From NCBI GenBank assembly GCA_947381255.1, contig CANCUC010000049.1, positions 1 to 6,526 of the forward strand: a DNA stretch of 6,526 bases, read 5' to 3'. The notes under the pieces were generated by a model, which saw only the letters and a program-made list of their open reading frames with translations, did no database searches and was not told where the DNA came from. Source of the DNA: Actinomycetota bacterium (GTDB lineage: Bacteria; Actinomycetota; Actinomycetes; Nanopelagicales; Nanopelagicaceae). The position numbers and the translations under genes are program-made. The stretch's first letter is position 1, and each line of letters opens with the position of its first letter. Positions 1 through 6,300 of this stretch are shown one piece after another.

Positions 1-125
1 GCATCTAAAAAGATACGGAGCTGGTTCGCAGCTTCGTGTTCATCGGTATCGCGTCCCCAGGTCATGGTCCCAAGTCCCAGTCGTGAAACTTTGAGGCCGG
101 TCTTACCTAAGGTACGCATCTCCAT
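1..125 (-). CDS. Aldo/keto reductase, N-terminal fragment (runs off left edge)
   Basis: Read on the minus strand from the ATG at 125, the frame stays open to the window edge and gives about 41 residues. It starts MEMRTLGKTGLKVSRLGLG and continues TMTWGRDTDEHEA, then an amphipathic segment ending FLDA. The LGKTGLKVSRLGLGTM-WG pattern is the first beta strand and loop of the aldo/keto reductase TIM barrel, a family that reduces carbonyls with NADPH in the cytosol. The catalytic Asp-Tyr-Lys-His residues lie beyond the edge, so activity and substrate cannot be judged. A second in-frame ATG at 119 gives MRTLGKTGL, the more usual family start. I prefer 125 because a TANNNT hexamer lies exactly 6 bases upstream of it, as for the divergent gene at 174. 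No Shine-Dalgarno sequence is visible. The gene is divergent from the phosphatase gene, so any functional link is only by position. Confidence 0.86.
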   Translation of the reverse strand, partial: MEMRTLGKTGLKVSRLGLGTMTWGRDTDEHEAANQLRIFLD

Positions 126-131
126 GACCCG

Positions 132-137
132 ACCCTA
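132..137 (-). promoter_or_regulatory. Putative -10 element of a leaderless promoter for the aldo/keto reductase
   Basis: On the minus strand the bases read TAGGGT, preceded by TGC, so they form an extended -10 pattern (TGnTAnnnT). Six bases (CGGGTC) separate it from the ATG at 125, which would put the transcription start at the start codon. No convincing -35 hexamer is visible at the usual distance. Leaderless mRNAs are common in Actinobacteria; their use here is inferred. Confidence 0.5.
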
Positions 138-161
138 GCAACCCGTGAGCTGATTTCTCGG

Positions 162-167
162 TAACCT
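162..167 (+). promoter_or_regulatory. Putative -10 element of a leaderless promoter for the phosphatase operon
   Basis: TAACCT matches the actinobacterial TANNNT -10 consensus and lies exactly 6 bases (acagac) before the ATG at 174, so the predicted transcription start coincides with the start codon. No Shine-Dalgarno sequence precedes that ATG. A clear TTGACA-like -35 is not visible. The same hexamer recurs in front of mshC. This is the most likely main promoter for the plus-strand unit. Confidence 0.5.
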
Positions 168-173
168 ACAGAC

Positions 174-845
174 ATGGCCAAATCCACCTCGTGCGAAGTT
201 GTTTTGGTGAGGCACGCTCATTCCACCGCTAATTTGAAGGGCGTCTTGGCTGGCCGGGATAATCGCGTCACTCTATCGCCTAGGGGTCGTCAAGAGGCAA
301 CAGAACTTGCCCCAGCCCTATCGAAGATGGAATTTGATGGAATGTATTCCTCACCGCTTCGCAGATGCAAAGAGACACTCGTTCCCTATCTTCAAGGACG
401 TTCTGAACATTTGCATTTAGAGGACGATCTCATCGAAATGGAATATGGGAGCTGGTCTGGGAAAGCTCTATCAACGCTCTCTCGTAATGAGCTTTGGAAG
501 AGCATTCAGAGCCGACCAAGTACCGTTCGTTTTCCAGAGGGAGAGAGTTTTGGCGAGATGTCCCTCCGGGCAAATCAAGCAGTATTAAAACTTGCGACCG
601 GAAAATCCCGAATCCTCATACTCTCGCATGGTGATGTCATTAAATCTATAGTGGCATTTCATCTCGGTCTCTCTCTAGATCAATTTCAGAGAATTTCAAT
701 AGATCCAGCCTCAATCACGCGGATTCAACTTCCATCCTCTCAAGTGATACAAGTGAATTCAACGGCTCACTTATCCGGCACCTCAACTTCCAAGAAGGGC
801 AAGCGGGATCGTTTTCAATTGGGTGGGGGGTCGGGAGCTCTGTGA
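174..845 (+). CDS. Histidine phosphatase superfamily protein, MSMEG_4193-type (probable phosphatase or phosphomutase)
   Basis: The 223-residue product has the full histidine phosphatase (phosphoglycerate mutase-like) catalytic set. RHAHSTAN at 13-20 carries the phospho-accepting His14, SSPLRR at 59-64 carries the phosphate-binding Arg64, the acid Glu88 lies in IEMEYGSWSG, and SHGDVIK holds the second catalytic histidine, His152. The core ends near residue 190. It is followed by a Ser/Lys-rich stretch and a glycine-rich end, LGGGSGAL. Its closest recognisable group is the MSMEG_4193/Rv2135c subfamily, typically encoded with the two genes that follow here. The substrate is unknown. CobC (alpha-ribazole phosphatase) and PhoE-like enzymes share the fold, but the neighbours favour the MSMEG_4193 group. 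The ATG at 174 is chosen because the catalytic strand begins within ten residues and a -10-like hexamer sits 6 bases upstream. The stop overlaps the next start by 4 bases (GTGA). Likely cytosolic, with no signal peptide. Confidence 0.92.
   Translation: MAKSTSCEVVLVRHAHSTANLKGVLAGRDNRVTLSPRGRQEATELAPALSKMEFDGMYSSPLRRCKETLVPYLQGRSEHLHLEDDLIEMEYGSWSGKALSTLSRNELWKSIQSRPSTVRFPEGESFGEMSLRANQAVLKLATGKSRILILSHGDVIKSIVAFHLGLSLDQFQRISIDPASITRIQLPSSQVIQVNSTAHLSGTSTSKKGKRDRFQLGGGSGAL
821..837 (+). promoter_or_regulatory. Purine-rich ribosome binding region for the DUF3090 gene
   Basis: A G-rich run (GGGTGGGGGG at 821-830) and GGGAG at 833-837 lie just before the GTG start at 842, with GGGAG spaced 4 bases from it. 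The site sits inside the last codons of the phosphatase gene and encodes its Gly-Gly-Gly-Ser-Gly tail, so it serves both genes. It supports GTG 842 as the real start and suggests translational coupling through the GTGA overlap. Confidence 0.5.
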
Positions 846-1405
846 GTAGATACATCTATAAACACGAACACGTTACTCGCGCGGTTATTGGAACGGTAGG
901 GGTACCTGGAGAACGTCAATTTTTCTTGCAGGTAACTTCCTCAATTGGAACCACCTGCGTTGCGATCGAGAAATCTCAAGCGATGGCTCTCTCAGAACGC
1001 TTACGGATAATGCTTCGCGAACTGCGACGAAATCAGTTGGCGAGTTTCGACGAGTTGAATATCGTGGGGGAGCGAGATGATGATTCCCTGGAATTTCCTA
1101 TCACCGAAGATTTCAGGGCTGGAGTCATAGGAATAAGTTGGGATCAAGAGAGACAAAGGATTCTCGTCGAAGCTCAAGCTATTGGAGATGAAACCCTTAC
1201 GGAATTACTCAGTGATGACGAAGCTATTTTAATTGAGGATGCCCCTGATCTTCTCGCTTTCTCGCTTCGTCTCCATCAAGCGCGATCTTTCTGCGATAGA
1301 ACTGATGCGGTGGTTGCCTCGGGTCGCCAACCATGTCCATTCTGCGGACTTCCAGTTAATCCTGAAGGTCATCTCTGTCCACGAGCGAATGGTTATCGTC
1401 GTTGA
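842..1405 (+). CDS. DUF3090 family protein (Rv2134c type) with C-terminal zinc-knuckle-like motif
   Basis: This 187-residue protein of unknown function is recognised by its beginning, MSRYIYKHEHVTRAVIGTVG, followed by GERQFFLQV and VAIEKSQAMALSERL, the standard layout of DUF3090. The last 25 residues hold CPFCG and HLCPRANGYRR: Cys165, Cys168, His177 and Cys179 form a CxxC-x8-HxC arrangement likely to bind one zinc ion. The zinc binding is inferred. The middle is acidic and contains neither a membrane segment nor a known catalytic motif. The protein is the central member of the actinobacterial three-gene set and probably works with the flanking phosphatase-fold and kinase-fold proteins, perhaps as an adaptor. 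Start GTG at 842 is supported by family alignment, the upstream purine-rich site and the GTGA overlap. Its stop overlaps the following TTG start by 4 bases. Confidence 0.9.
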   Translation: MSRYIYKHEHVTRAVIGTVGVPGERQFFLQVTSSIGTTCVAIEKSQAMALSERLRIMLRELRRNQLASFDELNIVGERDDDSLEFPITEDFRAGVIGISWDQERQRILVEAQAIGDETLTELLSDDEAILIEDAPDLLAFSLRLHQARSFCDRTDAVVASGRQPCPFCGLPVNPEGHLCPRANGYRR

Positions 1406-2094
1406 GCGAAGTTCGCAATGTAATAGATGTTGGTGAATTGAGCGTTGAAGGTCGTTTCGTCGACGCTTCAAATGCAACTCTTTTCGCCAAATCCGTCTTG
1501 GAAGAGATAGAAGTTTCAGTAATTTACAAACCCATTGCAGGTGAACGTCCCCTGTGGGATTTTCCAGATGGCAACCTCGCCGGACGTGAGGTCTCGGCCT
1601 ATCTCTTGTCAGAGGAATTGGGATTGCATCTCGTTCCATACACGATTTTGCGTGAAGGCCCTTTCGGTCCCGGGATGGTTCAAGAGTGGATCGAAATTGA
1701 TGAGGAGCTAGATATCGTTGAAATTGCTCAGAGCGTTCATCCAGCAATTCGAGCTATGGCTCTCTTCGATGCGATTATTAATAATACCGATCGTAAATAC
1801 GGACATATTTTGCCCAAGAATAATGAAGAGATTTTCGGTTGTGATCATGGGGTCACCTTCCACGAAGATCCCAAATTGCGCACAGTCCTTTGGCAATTTA
1901 CCAATGAGAAATTCACCCAAGCAGAGCGGAAAATCATCGAGAATGCGATTGAGGTCTCCAAAGCTTTGCTCTCTGAGCATTTAACCGATCGAGAGATTGA
2001 GGCTCTCATCGAACGGTCTCGTCAGCTTTTGGAACGAGGTGCATTCCCGGAACCAAGTCAGGATTGGCCAGCCGTCCCTTGGCCGCCTTTTTAG
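1402..2094 (+). CDS. SCO1664 family protein, phosphatidylinositol 3/4-kinase-like
   Basis: The 230-residue product belongs to the SCO1664/Rv2133c family, which is distantly related to phosphatidylinositol 3- and 4-kinases. It carries the expected kinase elements. VIYKP at 40-44 has the ATP-binding Lys43, and GREVSAYLLSEELG at 61-74 probably supplies the paired acidic residue on a helix (Glu63). DAIINNTDRKYGHIL at 123-137 is the catalytic loop, with Asp130 and Asn128, and DHG at 148-150 stands where DFG/DxG binds metal. The C terminus ends PAVPWPPF, a conserved-looking Pro/Trp tail of unknown role. Substrate (lipid, inositol compound or protein) is not known. The HipA-type kinases are another fold relative, but no HipB-like partner is present. 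The TTG start at 1402 fits the family N terminus (GELSVEGRFVDASNATL begins at residue 11) and overlaps the upstream stop as TTGA. No Shine-Dalgarno is evident, so expression probably depends on translational coupling. Confidence 0.88.
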   Translation: MSEVRNVIDVGELSVEGRFVDASNATLFAKSVLEEIEVSVIYKPIAGERPLWDFPDGNLAGREVSAYLLSEELGLHLVPYTILREGPFGPGMVQEWIEIDEELDIVEIAQSVHPAIRAMALFDAIINNTDRKYGHILPKNNEEIFGCDHGVTFHEDPKLRTVLWQFTNEKFTQAERKIIENAIEVSKALLSEHLTDREIEALIERSRQLLERGAFPEPSQDWPAVPWPPF

Positions 2095-2095
2095 A

Positions 2096-2101
2096 TAACC
2101 T
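2096..2101 (+). promoter_or_regulatory. Possible internal -10 element before mshC
   Basis: TAACCT, identical to the hexamer at 162-167, lies in the 16-base gap after the kinase-like gene and 9 bases before the mshC ATG. The gap has no Shine-Dalgarno sequence; the bases next to the start are ctcctc, which are pyrimidines. A start point at or within a few bases of the ATG would explain translation without one. No -35 is apparent, and the hexamer could be chance. Confidence 0.3.
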
Positions 2102-2110
2102 TTACTCCTC

Positions 2111-3361
2111 ATGAATATTCTGCAAAGCCCTTGGCCGAATCCCGCTCTCTCTGCTCTTGAGCAGGTTCAACTGCCACTCACGCTAAAGAGCACTAGTGGC
2201 ACATTTACCATTGATCCTCAATCAAATGTGAGGATGTATGTATGCGGCATTACACCCTATGACGCGACACATTTGGGACACGCTGCCACATATTTAACCT
2301 TTGACCTTATCAATCGATATTCCCGCTTGTCCGGCTCTTCCGTCCATTTTGTTGAGAACATCACCGATATTGATGAGCCGTTACTTGAGCGCGCGGAACG
2401 TGATGGCACTGATTGGATTTCACTGGCACAGAAGGAGACCGATCTCTTTTCACGAGATATGGAGGCGCTGCGAGTTCTATCACCTGAGTGGTTTGTACCA
2501 GCAACGCAGGCTATGGATCTAGTTGACAGCGCGATTTCCAAAATGCAAGAAGGTGGGTTCGTGTATCTCGTTGATAACGATCTCTACTTCAGAACATCCC
2601 TTTTCCTCTCAGAACTTCCAATCTCAGAAGCGGAAGCAATCACCATCTTTAGAGAACGTGGAGGAGATCCTGATCGTGAAGGAAAGGAGCACCCACTCGA
2701 TTCACTTCTCTGGCTAGCAAATAAGAATGGGGAGCCCGGATGGAACTCTTCCCATGGTTTTGGTCGTCCGGGTTGGCATATCGAATGCGCCGTTATTAGT
2801 TTGAGGTATCTGCTCGGAGAGAATTATCTCTCGGGCGATTCATCCCAGACGTCCTTGATTGATATTCAAGGTGGCGGAAGTGATCTCATCTTCCCTCACC
2901 ATTTCATGTCCGCAATTCAAGTTAAAGCGATGACAGGTCAACAATTTGCGCGTGGTTATGTCCACACTGGCATGGTTGGTTTAGATGGCGAAAAGATGAG
3001 TAAGTCCAAGGGAAATTTGGTCTTCGTCTCTAAATTGCTTCACGAAGGAATTGACCCCGTCGTTATTCGATTCGCTCTTCTGCAATCTCACTATTCTGAA
3101 GATCGAATGTGGAGCGAGGCAAATTTGGAGTCGGCAACTCAAGTCGTTGAAAGGTTCCGTTCAGCGCTTTCTCGCAATGAAGTTGCACCTACATCTGAAC
3201 TTTCTCACCAAATTCTTGCGGCACTAGCTCAGAATCTAGATACGCCTCGAGTAATGCAACTTCTGCAGGATTGGGTTGAAGCGACCGAAGAGGGCCAGGT
3301 GGGTGGATCGACTGGAGAGCTTGCACGCCTACTTGATAGCGCTTTGGGTCTAGCCTTCTAG
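2111..3361 (+). CDS. mshC: L-cysteine:1D-myo-inositol 2-amino-2-deoxy-alpha-D-glucopyranoside ligase (MshC)
   Basis: MshC uses ATP to join cysteine to GlcN-Ins, the penultimate step of mycothiol synthesis in the cytosol. The 416-residue protein is a class I cysteinyl-tRNA-synthetase-like enzyme: MYVCGITPYDATHLGH at 42-57 holds Cys45, Thr48 and the HIGH-type signature HLGH (54-57); Thr85 lies in NITDIDEPL; WHIEC at 222-226 gives Trp222 and Cys226; GGGSDLIFPHH ends at His263/264; KMSKS is at 295-299. Cys45, Cys226 and His263 match the zinc ligands that select cysteine. The N terminus (QSPWPNPALSAL), the short C terminus without an anticodon-binding domain and the length separate it from CysRS (about 460 residues). 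Unusual: about 12 extra residues (237-249) lie between Cys226 and the zinc-site histidine, and the Glu usually following HH is Phe. The gene lies 16 bases after the kinase-like gene and 17 before metH. Confidence 0.95.
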   Translation: MNILQSPWPNPALSALEQVQLPLTLKSTSGTFTIDPQSNVRMYVCGITPYDATHLGHAATYLTFDLINRYSRLSGSSVHFVENITDIDEPLLERAERDGTDWISLAQKETDLFSRDMEALRVLSPEWFVPATQAMDLVDSAISKMQEGGFVYLVDNDLYFRTSLFLSELPISEAEAITIFRERGGDPDREGKEHPLDSLLWLANKNGEPGWNSSHGFGRPGWHIECAVISLRYLLGENYLSGDSSQTSLIDIQGGGSDLIFPHHFMSAIQVKAMTGQQFARGYVHTGMVGLDGEKMSKSKGNLVFVSKLLHEGIDPVVIRFALLQSHYSEDRMWSEANLESATQVVERFRSALSRNEVAPTSELSHQILAALAQNLDTPRVMQLLQDWVEATEEGQVGGSTGELARLLDSALGLAF

Positions 3362-3363
3362 GC

Positions 3364-3369
3364 TAAACT
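3364..3369 (+). promoter_or_regulatory. Possible internal -10 element before metH
   Basis: TAAACT fits TANNNT and sits 9 bases before the metH ATG, the same spacing as the hexamer before mshC. The 17-base gap has no Shine-Dalgarno sequence and no room for a riboswitch or terminator. A leaderless or near-leaderless secondary start is possible, but read-through from the upstream genes is equally likely. No good -35 is visible. Confidence 0.28.
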
Positions 3370-3378
3370 CACTGCCTT

Positions 3379-6300
3379 ATGAAGAAAGAGTCCCTGCTCC
3401 GTAGAACGCTGGCGCTACGCACAATTGTCGCCGACGGTGCCATGGGTACCATGCTTCAAGCTGCCAATCCTTCCCTTGAAGATTTCCAGGGTTTAGAGGG
3501 TTGCAATGAAATCCTCAACGTTTCAAGGCCGGATATCGTTAAAGCGGTTCATAGAGAGTATTTAGATGTCGGCGTTGATGCGATTGAGACAAATACCTTC
3601 GGCGCCAACTTCGCCAATCTTGCTGAATACGAGATTGAAGATCGAATTTACGAGCTGGCACTTGCCGGAGCCAAGCTTGCTCGCGAAGTGGCCGATGAAT
3701 ATTCGACGGAGCAGAAACCACGCTTTGTTTTAGGGTCCCTCGGACCCGGAACCAAATTACCCACTCTTGGTCATACCACCTATCAAAAACTAAAAGAGGC
3801 TTACAAAACTGCATCCCAGGGTTTAATCGATGGGGGATCGGATGCCCTCCTTGTGGAGACCACTCAAGATCTTCTCCAGGCGAAGGCGGCCGTTAACGGG
3901 GCGCGAGCAGCTATCGATGCATCAGATAGAGATGTAGTACTCATTGCCCAGGTAACTGTCGAAACCACTGGCACGATGCTTCTGGGTTCTGAAATTGGGG
4001 CGGCACTTAACGCCCTTGAACCGCTTGGAATTGATGTCATCGGGTTGAACTGCGCAACAGGTCCAGCCGAGATGAGTGAACATCTCAGAACTCTCTCCCA
4101 AGGCACGAGTGCGAGAATCTCCGTAATGCCGAATGCAGGATTACCAATTCTGGGAGCTGACGGCGCTCACTATCCACTTACTGGCCCCGAACTTGCGAAA
4201 TATCTATTGGAATTTCGAAAGAGTTACGGCGTTTCGATAGTTGGAGGATGTTGCGGAACCACTCCTGCACATCTCAAAGAAGTTGTTGAATTACTCTCCG
4301 GATCAGAAGTTGTCGAGCGCACTCCGCATCTTGAGCGCGGTGCTAGTTCCATTTACCAATTCGTTCCTTTCCGTCAAGATCTCTCCTACCTCTCGATAGG
4401 TGAGAGAACTAATGCAAATGGTTCTAGAGCATTTCGCGACGCACTTCTAAATGAAGATTGGCAATCATGCATTGAAATTGCGAGAGATCAAATTCGAGAT
4501 GGCGCTCACATGCTCGATCTCTCCGTCGATTACGTTGGACGCGATGGCGTTAAGGATATGCAGGAACTTGCTTCTCGTTTGGCCACTGCTTCTACTCTTC
4601 CGATCGTTTTAGATTCCACTGAACCCGCTGTGATTCAAGCAGGTCTCGAATTATTAGGCGGACGCAGCGTTATTAATTCGGTTAATTTTGAAGATGGAGA
4701 TGGGCCGAATTCTCGTTTTTCTCGAATCATGCCACTGGTCAAAGAACATGGCGCCGCAGTTATTGCACTAACAATTGATGAGGAAGGCCAAGCTCGAACC
4801 GCTGATTGGAAAATTAAGGTTGCAACTCGCCTCATTGAAGATCTCACCAACAAATGGGGGATGGATGTAGGCGATATCTTGATTGATTGCCTCACCTTCC
4901 CAATTGCGACGGGTCAAGAAGAGACTCGCAAGGATGGTGAAGAGACCATCAACGCGATTCGCGAATTGAAACGCTTGTACCCTGGTGTTCAAACAACTCT
5001 CGGGGTAAGTAATGTCTCCTTCGGTTTGAATCCCGCCGCCCGAATCATTCTTAATTCGGTATTTCTCTCAGAGGCGGTTAAGGCGGGTCTTGATTCGGCC
5101 ATCGTTCACCCCTCCAAGATCACCCCTATAGCTCGCATTGAGGCAGATGCCTTACAAGTTGCTTTAGATCTGATTTATGATCGCCGAGAATTTGATGCGG
5201 ACGGCAACACTACATATGACCCTCTCACCAGATTTCTTGAGTTATTTGATGGCGTTGAGGCGAAGTCAAGCAAAATCACAAGAGCTGCTGAACTAGCTGC
5301 TCTCCCTCTCGCAGAGCGTTTAGAGCGTCGCATTATTGATGGAGAGAAAGTCGGATTAGAAGCCGATCTTTTGGAAGCATTGAACTCGGGGATTAAGGCA
5401 CTTGCAATCATCAATGACCATTTACTCGCCGGCATGAAAGTTGTGGGGGAGCTTTTCGGTAAAGGTGAGATGCAACTTCCCTTTGTGCTTCAGAGCGCAG
5501 AAGTTATGAAGCAGGCCGTCGCCATTTTGGAACCGCATATGGAAAAGAGTGATGATGAGGGTCGCGGCAAGATTCTCCTTGCAACTGTAAAGGGCGATGT
5601 TCATGACATCGGCAAGAACCTGGTTGACATCATTCTTTCAAATAACGGCTACACGACGGTTAATATCGGTATTAAACAGAGTATAAATCAGATTATTGAT
5701 GCAGCGACTGAAAATGATGTTGATGTGATCGGGATGAGCGGTCTTCTCGTTAAGTCAACGGTGATCATGAAGGAGAATTTGCAAGAGCTTGAGTCCCGTG
5801 GACTCAACGAACGTTGGCCAATTATTCTGGGTGGCGCGGCGCTCACTCGCTCATTTGTCGAAGAGGATCTCTCGAACATCTTCCCTGGCACGGTCCGTTA
5901 TGCAAAGGATGCCTTTGAAGGTCTGAAATTGATGGATGCCATGATCAATGTAAAACGTGGAGTAGAGGGAGCAGAGTTACCTGCCCTACGTGAGAGACGC
6001 ACACCGAGGACGAGATCAGCTGCTTCAGAAGAGATTGATACCCGTCGTTCAGATGTAGCGACCGATAATGCGGTTCCGACACCACCTTTTTGGGGTTCTC
6101 GAATTGTTAAAGGCATCGCACTTGCCGATTACCTCCCAATGCTCGATGAACGCGCACTCTTCATGGGTCAATGGGGGCTCAAGGGTGCTCGCGGTGAGTA
6201 CGAAAGAATGGTTGAGGCGGAAGGTCGCCCACAACTACGCGCCTTACTCAACGATGCTCAATCCCAAGGATGGCTCAATGCATCGGTCGTATATGGATAT

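Noticed and set aside
174..845. CobC (alpha-ribazole phosphatase) for the first gene, suggested by the B12-dependent MetH in the window.
   Set aside because: No cobalamin synthesis genes are present and the two following genes are the standard partners of the MSMEG_4193 group. The shared fold alone does not support CobC.
1229..1747. Minus-strand open frame of 172 codons spanning the DUF3090/SCO1664 junction.
   Set aside because: It is antisense to two well-recognised genes, its product is Arg/His-rich with no recognisable family, and it has no supporting start signals.
1402..2094. HipA-type toxin kinase of a toxin-antitoxin pair.
   Set aside because: The catalytic loop is loosely similar, but there is no HipB-like DNA-binding partner, and the size, C-terminal PWPPF and neighbours match the SCO1664 family.
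2111..3361. Cysteinyl-tRNA synthetase as an alternative for mshC.
   Set aside because: HLGH, KMSKS and the zinc site are shared, but the N-terminal region before the Cys45 motif, the missing anticodon-binding domain, the GMVGLDGEKMSKSKGN form and the length match MshC.
3362..3378. SAM or cobalamin riboswitch or a terminator before metH.
   Set aside because: Only 17 noncoding bases are available, and no hairpin is visible in them.
3539..4106. Minus-strand open frames within the homocysteine-binding domain of metH.
   Set aside because: They lie fully opposite conserved MetH sequence and show no recognisable protein signature.
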